The translations under genes were made by a program, and so were the position numbers. A stretch of 64,000 bases of DNA from Betaproteobacteria bacterium (lineage in GTDB: Bacteria; Pseudomonadota; Gammaproteobacteria; Burkholderiales; Casimicrobiaceae), in contig JAAFJO010000001.1 of the NCBI GenBank assembly GCA_013298145.1, forward strand, positions 310,001 to 374,000, in the 5' to 3' direction. Below the pieces are notes generated by a model. It was not told where the DNA came from. It was given only the letters and a program-made list of their open reading frames with translations, and did not search any database. Below, piece by piece: positions 9,634 to 18,441 of the stretch (the stretch's first letter is position 1; every line of letters starts with the position of its first letter).

Positions 9634-9725
9634 GCCCGGTTTTAATTCGGGCTAGCGATTGGTTTAACGCTCTTTCGGTCATGTCTATTTTGTGAGCGCT
9701 TCCCCAAAGAAAACTGGGCAAGCGC
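9634..9725 (-). repeat. Two short hairpins in the ybeY-corC gap
   Basis: The 141-bp gap between ybeY and corC contains GCCCG/CGGGC with a nine-base TTTTAAT-type loop (9634-9652), continuing into TAGCG. It also contains an 11-bp stem GCGCTTCCCCA/TGGGCAAGCGC with one mismatch (9696-9706 and 9715-9725). Neither is followed by a U-run on the minus strand. Both resemble hairpins at 3893-3920 and 23518-23540, suggesting a dispersed element and not a terminator. Their position upstream of corC may still affect its expression. Confidence 0.55.
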
Positions 9726-9746
9726 GCTTTAGTTGTTGCTGATTGC

Positions 9747-10250
9747 TCAGGCATACGGATTTTTTATACGAAACCGGTGCAAAACTTGTGTCTCTAGGGT
9801 TTCCATATGCAACGCGTCGGCCTCATTCTCGTGATCAAAGCCGAGCGCATGGAGCGTGCCATGAATCACCATATGTGCGTGATGTGCAAGCGCCAATTTC
9901 TTCTGCGCTTTCGCTTCCTTGGCCACCACTGAGGCGCATATAGCGATGTCTGCAATCACGGAGCGTTCTCGATGCGGCTGCTTTGAACGCGATTTCGGCT
10001 GAGCGGGCGGCTCGCTACTTTCAGCAAATGTCAGCACATTCGTTGCGTAATCTTTGTGCCGGAACTGCCGATTGAGTTCGCGGCCTTCGCGTTGATCGAC
10101 GTAACGAATGGTGAGTTGGAGCTGAATATGCTCCTGTGCGAGCACTTCAGCGGCAAACTCACACGCGCTTTTTACCCAGCGGCGAACTTGTGCGCGCGAG
10201 GGCAGCGCGCTGTCGTCGGTGGCGTATTGAATCGCGAGCGAAAAGGTCAT
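9747..10250 (-). CDS. ybeY: rRNA maturation factor / endoribonuclease YbeY
   Basis: YbeY is a zinc-dependent single-strand endoribonuclease involved in 16S rRNA 3'-end maturation and ribosome quality control. The 167-residue product has the UPF0054 metal site with H130, H134 and H140 in the motif HGTLHALGFDHE near the C-terminus. YVDQREGRELNRQFRHKDYATNVLTF is split over the conserved region before it, and a basic, low-complexity insert (PPAQPKSRSKQPHRERS) precedes the DIAIC segment. It starts three bases after phoH and lies upstream of corC, matching the ybeZ-ybeY-ybeX order. Confidence 0.93.
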   Translation of the reverse strand: MTFSLAIQYATDDSALPSRAQVRRWVKSACEFAAEVLAQEHIQLQLTIRYVDQREGRELNRQFRHKDYATNVLTFAESSEPPAQPKSRSKQPHRERSVIADIAICASVVAKEAKAQKKLALAHHAHMVIHGTLHALGFDHENEADALHMETLETQVLHRFRIKNPYA

Positions 10251-10253
10251 GAA

Positions 10254-11324
10254 CTACTTTGCCTTCGGCGTTGCGCGCTCGTACGCGTTCACGATTTTCT
10301 GCACGAGCGGATGGCGCACGACGTCACGGCTTGTGAAGTGTGTAAACGCAATCCCCTCGACGCGCGAAAGCACCTGCTGCGCATCGAAAAGGCCACTTTT
10401 TTGATTTTTCTGCAGATCGATCTGCGTCGGGTCGCCGGTCACGACCGTTTTCGTTCCGAAGCCAATGCGCGTGAGAAACATTTTCATCTGCTCAGGCGTC
10501 GTGTTTTGTGCCTCGTCCAGGATGATGAAGGCGCCGTTGAGCGTGCGTCCGCGCATGAAGGCAAGCGGCGCGACTTCGATCGTGCCGCGTTCCATCAGTT
10601 TGGTCGTTTTCTCAAGCCCCATCAAATCGAAAAGCGCGTCGTAGAGCGGTCGCAGGTACGGATCGACCTTCTGAATCAAATCGCCGGGCAAAAAGCCGAG
10701 CCGCTCGCCCGCTTCCACCGCAGGGCGGACGAGCACGATGCGCTTAATCTGTTCCCGCTCAAACGCATCCACCGCGCAGGCAACGGCCAAATACGTTTTG
10801 CCCGTTCCGGCGGGGCCGATTCCGAAGGTGATGTCGTATTGCTGAATATTTCTCAGATATTCGAGCTGCATGGGCGTACGCGCGGCGAGGTCGGCGCGCT
10901 TCACCTTGAGCGGGATTGAGCCAGCGGCCGCTTCGAGCGCCTCAAATTGTGCGCGATCAAATTGCAGCGTTGCGTCGCTGTCGGAAAACTGCGCCGCGTG
11001 AGTGAGCGTTGTCTCAACCGTGCTGGCCTTGGGCGCAATAGATACTTTCAATTCCGCGATCGTTAGCTCAAGGTCTTCGTCGGTGAGGTCCTTGCGGGCG
11101 CTGGTGGCGATGTAGCGAAAGCGTTCGAGTGCTTTTTTCGTCGCACCGGCGCTTGCGGGGGTGGCAGCGGGCGTCGTCTCGATTGAGAATTTTGCGCCGC
11201 GACGCCGAATCTTGACGTTGAATTCGCTTTCAAGGCGACGAACATTGGCATCGAGCGCGCCACACACGGTTGCGAGTGTGTTGTTATCGATCGGTTCGAG
11301 AGAGAGTGAAACGGGTGCGCCCAA
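10254..11324 (-). CDS. ybeZ: PhoH-like ATPase (YbeZ)
   Basis: A 356-residue PhoH-family P-loop ATPase with Walker A GPAGTGKT and Walker [10 protein letters not shown], and the [17 protein letters not shown] segment typical of YbeZ. The N-terminal ~110 residues include the family's small KH-like region. YbeZ binds YbeY and is thought to act in RNA processing. The reading frame opens with a TTG ([11 protein letters not shown]...), and I found no better ATG; the true start could be a few codons off. It is the first gene of the ybeZYX-lnt run, divergent from the isomerase gene at 11430. Confidence 0.9.
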   Translation of the reverse strand: MGAPVSLSLEPIDNNTLATVCGALDANVRRLESEFNVKIRRRGAKFSIETTPAATPASAGATKKALERFRYIATSARKDLTDEDLELTIAELKVSIAPKASTVETTLTHAAQFSDSDATLQFDRAQFEALEAAAGSIPLKVKRADLAARTPMQLEYLRNIQQYDITFGIGPAGTGKTYLAVACAVDAFEREQIKRIVLVRPAVEAGERLGFLPGDLIQKVDPYLRPLYDALFDLMGLEKTTKLMERGTIEVAPLAFMRGRTLNGAFIILDEAQNTTPEQMKMFLTRIGFGTKTVVTGDPTQIDLQKNQKSGLFDAQQVLSRVEGIAFTHFTSRDVVRHPLVQKIVNAYERATPKAK

Positions 11325-11429
11325 AGCGTTGCAACCACAAAGAAGAATTTCAAATTTTCGTCGCTTGTGAGAACAAGCGCAAATGAGTTGCTAATATCGT
11401 CGGCTTTGTCGGGCTCGGACCGTCTGCTT

Positions 11430-12068
11430 ATGCGCAAACTCGATTGGTATTTCGACGTCATTTCGCCGTTTGCTTATTTGCAGAGCGAGCAGCTTGAGGA
11501 ACTAGCGCAATTCGGCGAGCTGCGCTGTAAACCCGTTCTCTTTGCAGGGTTGCTCAACCATTTCGGCAATGTGGGGCCCGCAGAATTCGCCGAAAAGCGC
11601 CGCGTTACCTTTGAGCGCGTAGCCTGGGTCGCTACGCGAAAGGGGATTCCACTTCAGTTTCCTAGCGAGCACCCGTTTAATCCGATTCCACTGTTGCGTT
11701 TCGTGATCGCGAGTGGCTGCACCAGAGTGGCCGTTCACGCAGCTTTTCGCTTTGTGTGGCAAGCGGGCAAGCTGCCGAGTTCTCATCCCGAAGATTTCTC
11801 GGCGCTACTCACCCAATTTGGCCTCACTGACGAGCAAATCAACGCCGCGCCCGTTAAGCAAGCCTTGCTTGATTTTGGACAGGAAGCGATCCGGCGCGGC
11901 GTGTTTGGCGTTCCAACCACCGCAGTTGACGACGAGATTTTCTGGGGAGAGGACTCCATGGAGGTCTTGGCCGCCTTCTGCGCCAACGACCCGTTCTTTC
12001 AATCTGGCTTATTACAAGCGGCGCGCTCCCTTCCCCAGGGACTGCAGCGAAAGCGCAGCGCGCCATGA
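11430..12068 (+). CDS. 2-hydroxychromene-2-carboxylate isomerase family protein
   Basis: A 212-residue DsbA-fold protein of the kappa-GST/HCCA isomerase family. It begins MRKLDWYFDVISPFAYLQSEQL; the SPFAY serine takes the place of a thioredoxin cysteine and is the glutathione-activating residue in the family. FGVPTTAVDDEIFWGEDSMEVL near the C-terminus is the conserved DsbA-like cis-Pro/terminal motif. Founding members act on naphthalene breakdown products with glutathione, but many homologues have other CoA-pathway substrates. The start at 11430 is used because an upstream in-frame start at 11367 adds 21 non-conserved residues. The gene overlaps the next by four bases. Confidence 0.85.
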   Translation: MRKLDWYFDVISPFAYLQSEQLEELAQFGELRCKPVLFAGLLNHFGNVGPAEFAEKRRVTFERVAWVATRKGIPLQFPSEHPFNPIPLLRFVIASGCTRVAVHAAFRFVWQAGKLPSSHPEDFSALLTQFGLTDEQINAAPVKQALLDFGQEAIRRGVFGVPTTAVDDEIFWGEDSMEVLAAFCANDPFFQSGLLQAARSLPQGLQRKRSAP

Positions 12069-13057
12069 ATGCTCAAAAGCCACTCGCGGGCATCCGGATT
12101 CTTGACCTGACACGCCTGCTGCCGGGGCCTGCGTGCGCGCGAATGCTTGCGGAAATGGGCGCTGACGTCATCAAAATCGAGCCGCCGGAGGGTGACTACG
12201 CTCAACGATTAGGGCTCCCAGCCGATGCCCCGCCCACGCAGGTAGCGCCGCTCTACACGCTCGTAAACCGAGGAAAGCAGATCGAACGAATTGACCTTAA
12301 GACGCCCGAGGGACGTGAGGCACTTCTTAAGCATGTGGCGCAAGCCGACGCCTTGATCGAAGGGTTTCGACCCGGCGTGATGAAGAAGCTAGGGCTCGAC
12401 TTCGAGGCGCTAAGCGCGGTCAATCCGCGGCTCGTTTTCTGTGCAATTACTGGTTACGGAAGCAATTCAATCTGGTCGCACCGCGCTGGGCACGACATTA
12501 ACTATTTGGCAATGAGCGGTGTGCTCGATCAAATGGGCGAGCGCGGTCGTCCGCCTTCAATTTCGAACTGGCAAATAGCCGACTTGGCGGGCGGCGCGCT
12601 GGCGGCGGCAATGCGGATATGTGCCGCACTTGTGGGCGCAAAAACCACGGGGCACGGCGCGTTTGTGGATGTTTCGATGACGCACGAAGTAGCCTCGCTC
12701 AACATCATTGCCGAACACGGCCTGGAGCTCGGCGCAGCAAAGCCGCGAGGCGAGGATTGGCTCACTGGCGGTTGGCCTTGTTACGGCGTCTATGCGACGG
12801 CCGATCAGCGCTTTTTGGCAGTGGGCGCGCTTGAGGCGAAGTTTTGGAATCTTCTTTGCGATGCGCTCGGCAAAGCACACCTGAAGCCTTTGGGCTGGAG
12901 CGAAGGCGTTGTTGGCCTTCGCGTGCGCAAGGAGCTTGCGGATCATTTCCTATCCAAACCGCTCGCGGAGTGGATCAACTTTTTCGAACCTATCGATTGT
13001 TGTGTTGCGCCTGTGCTTAACTTAGCCGAGGCAAAGCTGCACGCGCTATTTACGTAA
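12065..13057 (+). CDS. Alpha-methylacyl-CoA racemase-like family III CoA protein, short C-terminus
   Basis: A 330-residue CaiB/BaiF (family III) protein. It begins with the classic [29 protein letters not shown] nucleotide/CoA-binding region. It carries GHDINY with H143 and ADLAGG with D173; the 30-residue spacing equals that of the catalytic His126/Asp156 pair of mycobacterial MCR, so racemase is preferred over transferase. Racemases of this type usually run 360-380 residues. Here the frame stops directly after the [10 protein letters not shown] segment, so about 30-50 C-terminal residues are missing. Whether it is active is uncertain. Context with the isomerase and SDR suggests branched or ring acyl-CoA catabolism. 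Confidence 0.82.
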   Translation: MNAQKPLAGIRILDLTRLLPGPACARMLAEMGADVIKIEPPEGDYAQRLGLPADAPPTQVAPLYTLVNRGKQIERIDLKTPEGREALLKHVAQADALIEGFRPGVMKKLGLDFEALSAVNPRLVFCAITGYGSNSIWSHRAGHDINYLAMSGVLDQMGERGRPPSISNWQIADLAGGALAAAMRICAALVGAKTTGHGAFVDVSMTHEVASLNIIAEHGLELGAAKPRGEDWLTGGWPCYGVYATADQRFLAVGALEAKFWNLLCDALGKAHLKPLGWSEGVVGLRVRKELADHFLSKPLAEWINFFEPIDCCVAPVLNLAEAKLHALFT

Positions 13058-13064
13058 ACGTAAA
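13049..13064. promoter_or_regulatory. Palindrome TTTACGTAAACGTAAA before the SDR gene
   Basis: A near-perfect 16-bp palindrome with seven-base arms, TTTACGT and ACGTAAA, around AA. It covers the stop codon of the racemase-like gene and lies about 55 bp before the SDR start. Such short AT-rich palindromes are typical operators for TetR- or MarR-type repressors, but no regulator gene is nearby, so this is only a candidate site. Confidence 0.35.
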
Positions 13065-13118
13065 TGCAAACGGTCGAACGCACCAATTCTTGAGCCAAAT
13101 TCAAACGAAGGAAGAGCT

Positions 13119-13880
13119 ATGACTAGCCATCAAAACAAAGTCGCGATCATCACCGGTGCCTCGGCCGGTATTGGTAAAGCCTCAGCGCTTGCGCTATTGC
13201 GCGCAGGCTACTGTGTGGCATTCGCGGGGCGACGAGAGGCCGAGCTCAAGGCGGCGGTCGCAAGCGCGGGCAGTGATGCCGAGCGCGGTATCGCAGTCGT
13301 CGCGGACGTCGGCAGCGAAGCGTCGGTGAAAGCACTTTTCGCCAAAACCATTGCTACGTTTGGCAGGGTTGACGTCCTTTTCAACAACGCTGGAATTGGC
13401 GCACCGCCGGTGGACATTGACGAGCTTTCGTTTGAGCAGTGGAAAGCCGTTGTCGATACCAATCTCACCGGCACGTTTTTGTGTGCGCGTGAAGCTTTTC
13501 GAGCTATGAAGCAACAATCGCCGCGCGGTGGGCGCATCATCAACAATGGCTCGATCTCTGCCTACGCGCCGCGCCCAAACAGCGCGCCGTACACCTCGAC
13601 CAAACACGCCGTCTCTGGGCTTACAAAATCGATTGCGCTCGATGGCCGCAAATACGACATCGCGTGTTCGCAAATTGACATCGGCAACGCGGCTACCGAA
13701 ATGACGGAGCGGATGGCGGCCGGCATCATGCAGGCCAATGGCAGCATGGCGATTGAGCCGCGCATGGACGTCTCCCACGTCGCCAACGCAGTGGTGCACA
13801 TCGCAAATCTGCCGCTAGAAGCCAACGTGCTTTTCATGAACATCATGGCGACAAAAATGCCCTTTGTGGGGCGTGGCTGA
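13119..13880 (+). CDS. Short-chain dehydrogenase/reductase
   Basis: A 253-residue classical SDR oxidoreductase using NAD(P). The cofactor motif TGASAGIG spans residues 12-19, NNAG follows at about residue 90, and the catalytic Ser...Tyr-x3-Lys is seen as NNGSISAY and [16 protein letters not shown] after the second strand carries the arginine pair usual for NADP preference. A GAAGGAAGAG Shine-Dalgarno lies before the ATG. It follows the racemase-like gene on the same strand and may act on its product; the substrate cannot be read from sequence. Confidence 0.88.
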   Translation: MTSHQNKVAIITGASAGIGKASALALLRAGYCVAFAGRREAELKAAVASAGSDAERGIAVVADVGSEASVKALFAKTIATFGRVDVLFNNAGIGAPPVDIDELSFEQWKAVVDTNLTGTFLCAREAFRAMKQQSPRGGRIINNGSISAYAPRPNSAPYTSTKHAVSGLTKSIALDGRKYDIACSQIDIGNAATEMTERMAAGIMQANGSMAIEPRMDVSHVANAVVHIANLPLEANVLFMNIMATKMPFVGRG

Positions 13881-14082
13881 GTTCGTACGCGAGCTACAGC
13901 TTTTTTATATGAGCCCAGTATTTTTCAGCGGCAACAGCGCGTTAATGCAATTTTTGACTTTCTGTTTTTTAGCGTCTTAATCACATATAAAAGGAACTAA
14001 AGCGCAATCGCCGGGCGTCGTTCATGTCTCGCTAAACTTCTCGCAAGCCTTTGAAATTCGGGCCTTCCGTGGGTTACCACGT
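13881..14082. other. AT-rich intergenic stretch before the amino-acid binding protein gene
   Basis: Between the SDR stop and the promoter at 14083 the sequence is clearly AT-richer than the flanking genes, with T-runs near 13903, 13931 and 13952-13970. No open reading frame, tRNA or convincing terminator stem is visible. One of the T-rich stretches may follow a weak terminator for the SDR gene. Confidence 0.4.
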
Positions 14083-14111
14083 TTGACAGGGGCGGGGGCT
14101 TTGCCCATAAT
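14083..14111 (+). promoter_or_regulatory. Sigma-70 promoter of the branched-chain amino acid binding protein gene
   Basis: A perfect -35 box TTGACA (14083-14088) and a -10 box CATAAT (14106-14111), one base off TATAAT, are separated by exactly 17 bp. The spacer is G-rich. It lies 31 bp before the start codon, with a GGAGGA Shine-Dalgarno (14129-14134) in between. This is the clearest promoter in the window and implies strong constitutive expression of the periplasmic binding protein. Confidence 0.8.
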
Positions 14112-14142
14112 TCGGAGGTTTTTTCCACGGAGGATCTCCCCA

Positions 14143-15417
14143 ATGTCACGTTCGAACAAGTTCGCGCTCGCCGCGATCTCGCTCGTCGCAGTTGCTACTT
14201 TGGCAGCTTGCGGCAAAAAAGAAGAGCCAAAGAAAGAAGCAGCAGCGGCGCCTGCGGCTCCTCAAGAAATGGTGATCAAGATCGGTCACGTCGGCCCAAC
14301 GTCTGGCCAAATCGCCCACCTCGGTAAAGATAACGAGAATGGTGCACGCCTCGCGATTGAAGACGCGAATGCAAAAGGTCTCACGATCGACGGCAAGAAA
14401 GTCAAATTCGAATTGCTCGTTGAAGACGATGCAGCTGATCCTAAGCAAGCGACCGTTGTTGCTCAAAAGCTTGTTGACGCAAAAGTCGCTGGCGTTGTCG
14501 GTCACCTGAACTCGGGTACCTCGATTCCTGCTTCGGCGATCTACAACACCGCAGGCATCCCACAGATCACCCCATCGGCAACCAATCCTAAGTTGACCGC
14601 ACAGGGCTTCAAGGGTGTGTTCCGTACCGTTGCTAACGACGTTGCACAGGGCGGCGCTATCGGCACCTTCGCAATCAAGGGCATGGGCGGCAAGAAGATC
14701 GCTCTGATCGACGACAAGACGGCTTACGGCGTTGGTATTGCTGACGAAGCTGAAAAAGCGATCAAAGCGGCTGGTGGCAACATCGTGATCCGCGAAGCAC
14801 TTGCTAACGAAAAAGAGCAAGACTTCAAAGGCGTGTTGACAAAAGTTAAGGCAAAGGCACCTGACGTCATCATCTTCGGTGGCATGGACGCTCAAGCTGG
14901 CCCAATGACCAAGCAAATGAAAGCGCTTGGCATCAAGGCTAAGTTCATCGGCGGCGACGGCATGCAGACTGGCGAATTCGTCAAGCTCGGCGCAGACGCA
15001 GCTGAAGGCGCTTACGGCACGCTCGCAGGTTTGCCGAAAGAGAAAATGCCTAAGGGCGCTGAGTTCTACGATCGCTTCAAAGCGAAGTTCAACGCAGACG
15101 TTCAGGCTTACTCGCCATTCACCTACGATGCTACGATGATCATGGTTGAGGCGCTCGTGAAGGCCAAAGGCAACAGCGCAGCTGCAATCGATGCAATCAA
15201 AACAGGTAAGTTCACTGGCGTTGCTGGCACCTACGAATACGATGACAAAGGCGACATGAAGAATGGCGCAATCACCGTGTTCCAGGTTAAAGGCGGCAAG
15301 TGGGAAGCAGTTGAAGTGATCGGTGGTCCGGTCGCTGCCGCAGCTCCAGCAGCGGCTCCTGCTCCAGCAGCAGCGCCCGCAGCAGCCCCAGCACCTGCTG
15401 ATGCGAAGAAGCCTTAA
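14143..15417 (+). CDS. Branched-chain amino acid ABC transporter substrate-binding lipoprotein
   Basis: A 424-residue type I periplasmic binding protein of the LivJ/LivK family. A signal sequence ends in the lipobox LAACG at about residue 24, so it is probably a lipoprotein. The mature protein opens MVIKIGHVGPTSG and has GVVGHLNSGTSIPA, ANDVAQGG and YSPFTYDA as in LivK homologues. The last ~25 residues are an Ala/Pro-rich tail (repeated AAAPAP) ending in DAKKP, which is not part of the domain. It stands alone under its own promoter and terminator, about 10 kb from livHMGF, which it may serve. The ligand cannot be fixed from sequence. Confidence 0.9.
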   Translation: MSRSNKFALAAISLVAVATLAACGKKEEPKKEAAAAPAAPQEMVIKIGHVGPTSGQIAHLGKDNENGARLAIEDANAKGLTIDGKKVKFELLVEDDAADPKQATVVAQKLVDAKVAGVVGHLNSGTSIPASAIYNTAGIPQITPSATNPKLTAQGFKGVFRTVANDVAQGGAIGTFAIKGMGGKKIALIDDKTAYGVGIADEAEKAIKAAGGNIVIREALANEKEQDFKGVLTKVKAKAPDVIIFGGMDAQAGPMTKQMKALGIKAKFIGGDGMQTGEFVKLGADAAEGAYGTLAGLPKEKMPKGAEFYDRFKAKFNADVQAYSPFTYDATMIMVEALVKAKGNSAAAIDAIKTGKFTGVAGTYEYDDKGDMKNGAITVFQVKGGKWEAVEVIGGPVAAAAPAAAPAPAAAPAAAPAPADAKKP

Positions 15418-15441
15418 TCGCGATTAGCGTCGGCTCTAAGC

Positions 15442-15471
15442 AAAACGGCACCTTCGGGTGCCGTTTTTTTT
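15442..15471 (+). terminator. Intrinsic terminator after the amino-acid binding protein gene
   Basis: A perfect 11-bp stem AAAACGGCACC/GGTGCCGTTTT closes a TTCG tetraloop (15453-15456) and runs into eight T residues. It lies 24 bp after the stop codon and is the strongest intrinsic terminator in the window. Confidence 0.95.
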
Positions 15472-15697
15472 GCTCTGCGCGCACGCTATTTTTTCGCGAG
15501 AACGTTCCCGACTGTACAAATCCAGGTCAGGAGTCTGGCGTGGACAACGACTGAAGCACGCAACGGGCATCCTCCGCTTTGCACCCAGGCAATCCTGCAT
15601 ATCGCTGAAATTCATAACGAAGTGAATTTTTCTTGGTTCACTTTGACACCGCTTACTTCTAACGTTGTGTCCTTTATGTTTTGGACAACAACGCAGT
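15472..15697 (+). promoter_or_regulatory. Upstream region of the sulfate operon with inverted repeat
   Basis: The gap between the terminator and sbp contains the inverted repeat AAGTGAA (15620-15626)/TTCACTT (15637-15643). A TTGACA -35-like box at 15643-15648 overlaps its right arm. No good -10 follows at 16-18 bp. CysB-activated promoters typically have weak core elements and AT-rich dyads just upstream, so this is a plausible CysB site given cysB at the end of the operon. This is inference. Confidence 0.4.
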
Positions 15698-16705
15698 ATG
15701 CAATCAAGAAAACTTCTAGCCGTGCTCGGTTCGAGCCTTGGTCTTTTCTTCGCTTCTTCGGCTGCCGCGCAGACGACGCTACTCAATGTTTCTTATGATC
15801 CGACGCGAGAGTTCTACAGCGAGTTCAACGCGGCGTTCGCGAAGCAGTGGAAAACAAAAACAGGAGAGAACCTAAGCGTCAAGCAATCGCATGGCGGCTC
15901 CGCGAAACAAGCAAGAGCCGTGATTGACGGGCTCGAAGCGGATGTGGTCACGCTCGCTCTCGCCTACGATATCGACGCGATTCACGAAAACGGTGGTCTG
16001 TTACCGAAGGATTGGCAGAAGCGCCTTCCGAACAATGCCGCGCCTTACACCTCGACCATTGTCTTTCTTGTTCGCAAAGGCAATCCAAAAAAAATCAAGG
16101 ACTGGAATGATCTCGCACGCGCTGGCGTCGAGGTAATCACTCCAAACCCCAAAACGTCGGGCGGCGCACGCTGGAATTACCTCGCTGCATGGGCGTACGC
16201 GCTCGCGCAACCGGGCGGCAGTGCAACCACAGCGCGTAACTTCACTAAATCCGTATACGACAACGTAAAAGTACTTGACACGGGAGCGCGCGGGTCCACG
16301 ACAACCTTTGTTGAACGGGGCATCGGCGATGTACTGATAGCGTGGGAAAACGAAGCCTTACTTGCAATCAAAGAGCTCGGCCCTGACAAGCTGGAAATCG
16401 TTGTACCTTCGCTTTCAATTTTGGCCGAACCGCCAGTCGCAATCGTTGACAAAGTGGTCGACAAACGCGGTACGCGAAAGGTAGCGCAGGCCTACCTTGA
16501 GTTTCTGTACACGCCAGAAGGGCAGCGTCTCGCAGGAAAACATTTCTACCGTCCGCGTGATTCCAAAGTTGCCGCAGAGTTCTCGAAGCAATTTGCGCCG
16601 GTAAAACTGGTTTCGATCGATACAGTCTTTGGCGGCTGGCAAAAAGCACAAAAAGATCACTTCGCTGACGGCGGCGTGTTCGACCAAATCGCTGTGCGCA
16701 AGTAA
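15698..16705 (+). CDS. sbp: Sulfate ABC transporter substrate-binding protein
   Basis: A 335-residue periplasmic sulfate-binding protein. A Sec signal peptide ([25 protein letters not shown]) is followed by [17 protein letters not shown], the canonical mature start of Sbp/CysP. Other family segments are [26 protein letters not shown], split by the usual hinge, and [16 protein letters not shown], which holds sulfate-contacting residues. It is the first gene of the sulfate uptake cluster. An upstream in-frame GTG at 15665 would put 11 non-signal residues before the signal peptide, so 15698 is chosen. Confidence 0.95.
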   Translation: MQSRKLLAVLGSSLGLFFASSAAAQTTLLNVSYDPTREFYSEFNAAFAKQWKTKTGENLSVKQSHGGSAKQARAVIDGLEADVVTLALAYDIDAIHENGGLLPKDWQKRLPNNAAPYTSTIVFLVRKGNPKKIKDWNDLARAGVEVITPNPKTSGGARWNYLAAWAYALAQPGGSATTARNFTKSVYDNVKVLDTGARGSTTTFVERGIGDVLIAWENEALLAIKELGPDKLEIVVPSLSILAEPPVAIVDKVVDKRGTRKVAQAYLEFLYTPEGQRLAGKHFYRPRDSKVAAEFSKQFAPVKLVSIDTVFGGWQKAQKDHFADGGVFDQIAVRK

Positions 16706-16733
16706 TTGATAACGAGCGTGTCCGGGAGGATGT

Positions 16734-17384
16734 ATGTCTGCGACCACGTTGATCGTACCCGGACTCTACGGAAGCGGGGAGTTGCACTGGCAGACGTGGA
16801 TCGAGCAACAGATCGAAGGCGCGCGTCGCGTTGAACAACGCGACTGGAATTCAGCGCGCCTCGACGAATGGTCCGACGCGCTACTTGCGGCAATCAACGA
16901 GAGCGCTAAGCCGGTGTGGATCATTGCGCACAGTTTCGGCTGCCTGGTAACGGCAGCTGCCGCTCAGCGGTGCACCAATCGAATACGCGGCGCGATGCTT
17001 GTTGCCCCGGCCAATCCCGAACGTTTCAGTGTGCACGGTTTAGAGCCGCGGACAACAGTCGGCTCGATCTCGTCGAAACTTCCACACACGGCGCTAGGGT
17101 TCCCGGCGGTTGTTGTCGCCAGCACTAACGATCCTTGGATGCGTTTCACCACGGCCAATGTCTGGGCGGAGCGCTGGGGGGCGCGTCTGGTGAACCTCGG
17201 CGCCGCGGGGCACATCAATGCCGAGGCGGGCTTTGGGCCGTGGCAGCAGGGGCTCGATCTCTTCAACGGTCTCCGCGAAGCACATCACCTTTATCCGCTC
17301 GGGGAGTTCGATGAACGGTCAGCACCGCACACCACACGTGAGCGCTACGCACTGCGCGCAATGGAGCGACACTGGTTTGCCTAG
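16734..17384 (+). CDS. RBBP9/YdeN-type alpha/beta hydrolase in the sulfate cluster
   Basis: A 216-residue serine hydrolase of the RBBP9/YdeN family. It opens TLIVPGLYGSGELHWQTW, the family's characteristic strand and oxyanion region. Its nucleophile is S67 in AHSFGC, the acid is the Asp in STNDPWM, and the histidine is in GAAGHINAEAG. No signal peptide is visible, so it should be cytoplasmic. It sits 28 bp after sbp and 124 bp before cysT on the same strand. A link to sulfur assimilation is suggested by position only; the substrate is unknown. Confidence 0.82.
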   Translation: MSATTLIVPGLYGSGELHWQTWIEQQIEGARRVEQRDWNSARLDEWSDALLAAINESAKPVWIIAHSFGCLVTAAAAQRCTNRIRGAMLVAPANPERFSVHGLEPRTTVGSISSKLPHTALGFPAVVVASTNDPWMRFTTANVWAERWGARLVNLGAAGHINAEAGFGPWQQGLDLFNGLREAHHLYPLGEFDERSAPHTTRERYALRAMERHWFA

Positions 17385-17508
17385 CCGGCCCATGTATTCC
17401 ACAAAAGAATAACCACATTGCAAATCGCATAAATAACGAAATGTTAGGCGGGTTTAGTCTTGCTTCGATTCGTTACCGCTGAACTTTGCTTCACATTCCG
17501 TACTCACC

Positions 17509-18441
17509 ATGACAGCCACTACTACCCCCGCGAATGCGGGCTTTGGTACGCCACAGTACCCTAGCGAAGCTAGTCTCCCGCGCCAGCTAGAAATTCAGCC
17601 CGCTCGTAAGATGCGATCTAGTGGCCGCGTGCTACCTGGCTTGCCTTTGAGTCTTGGCGTATCGCTTACCTACCTCTCAATTGTTGTTTTGTTGCCGCTC
17701 GTCGCGCTCTTCGCGCGTACCTTTTCCCTGACTTTTGATGCGTTCATCGAAGCCGTGTTTGCGCCACGCGTTGTAGCAACCTATCTCGTTAGCTTCGGTG
17801 CGGCGTTGCTTGCCGCTGTGACTAACGTTGTGTTTGGCGGGATTCTCGCCTGGGTGCTGGTGCGCTATTCCTTTCCGGGACGCAAGCTTGTGGACACCTT
17901 GATTGATCTTCCATTTGCGTTGCCCACAGCGGTAGCGGGGATCGCGCTCACCGCAATCTATGCGAAGAATGGCGTACTCGGTGCGCCGCTTGAAGCGCTC
18001 GGCTTAAAGGTTGCGTTCACCCCGATTGGGATTTACGTTGCGATGGTGTTTATCGGGCTACCGTTTGTTGTGCGCACCCTGCAACCCGTGTTGCAAGACC
18101 ATGAAATCGACTTTGAAGAGGCGGCCGCCAGTCTAGGTGCGTCACGATTGCGGACGATCATTCGCGTAATTTTGCCGGCGATGACTCCCGCGCTCTTGAC
18201 TGGATTCGCACTCGCGTTTGCGCGCGCAGTCGGCGAATATGGATCGATCATTTTCATCGCTGGCAACGTGCCCTACGTGTCGGAAATTACGCCGCTCATC
18301 ATCATCACTAAGCTCGAGCAGTACGACTATGCCGGAGCAACCGCCGTCGCGAGCGTCATGCTTGTGATCTCGTTCGTGCTCCTACTGGCGATTAATCTAC
18401 TGCAAGCTTGGACCGCGCGCCGCTCAGGGAGAACGCCGTGA
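17509..18441 (+). CDS. cysT: Sulfate ABC transporter permease CysT (CysU)
   Basis: One of the two inner-membrane permease subunits of the sulfate/thiosulfate importer. The 310-residue protein has a ~45-residue cytoplasmic extension, then several hydrophobic segments. The EAA loop is visible as [25 protein letters not shown], split here into [10 protein letters not shown] and [24 protein letters not shown] is typical for CysT. It overlaps cysW by four bases (GTGA). Confidence 0.94.
   Translation: MTATTTPANAGFGTPQYPSEASLPRQLEIQPARKMRSSGRVLPGLPLSLGVSLTYLSIVVLLPLVALFARTFSLTFDAFIEAVFAPRVVATYLVSFGAALLAAVTNVVFGGILAWVLVRYSFPGRKLVDTLIDLPFALPTAVAGIALTAIYAKNGVLGAPLEALGLKVAFTPIGIYVAMVFIGLPFVVRTLQPVLQDHEIDFEEAAASLGASRLRTIIRVILPAMTPALLTGFALAFARAVGEYGSIIFIAGNVPYVSEITPLIIITKLEQYDYAGATAVASVMLVISFVLLLAINLLQAWTARRSGRTP

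Noticed and set aside
9696..9725. Intrinsic terminator for ybeY
   Set aside because: The stem is good, but no U-run follows on the minus strand, and similar stems occur at unrelated places including inside putA.
10056..10919. 287-codon plus-strand frame opposite ybeY/phoH
   Set aside because: It runs antisense to two well-supported genes; its protein is Arg/His/Leu-rich without any motif, as expected for a shadow frame in GC-rich DNA.
14146..14916. 256-codon minus-strand frame opposite the amino-acid binding protein gene
   Set aside because: Cys/Phe/Arg-rich shadow of a confident gene with its own promoter and terminator; no motif, no start signal.
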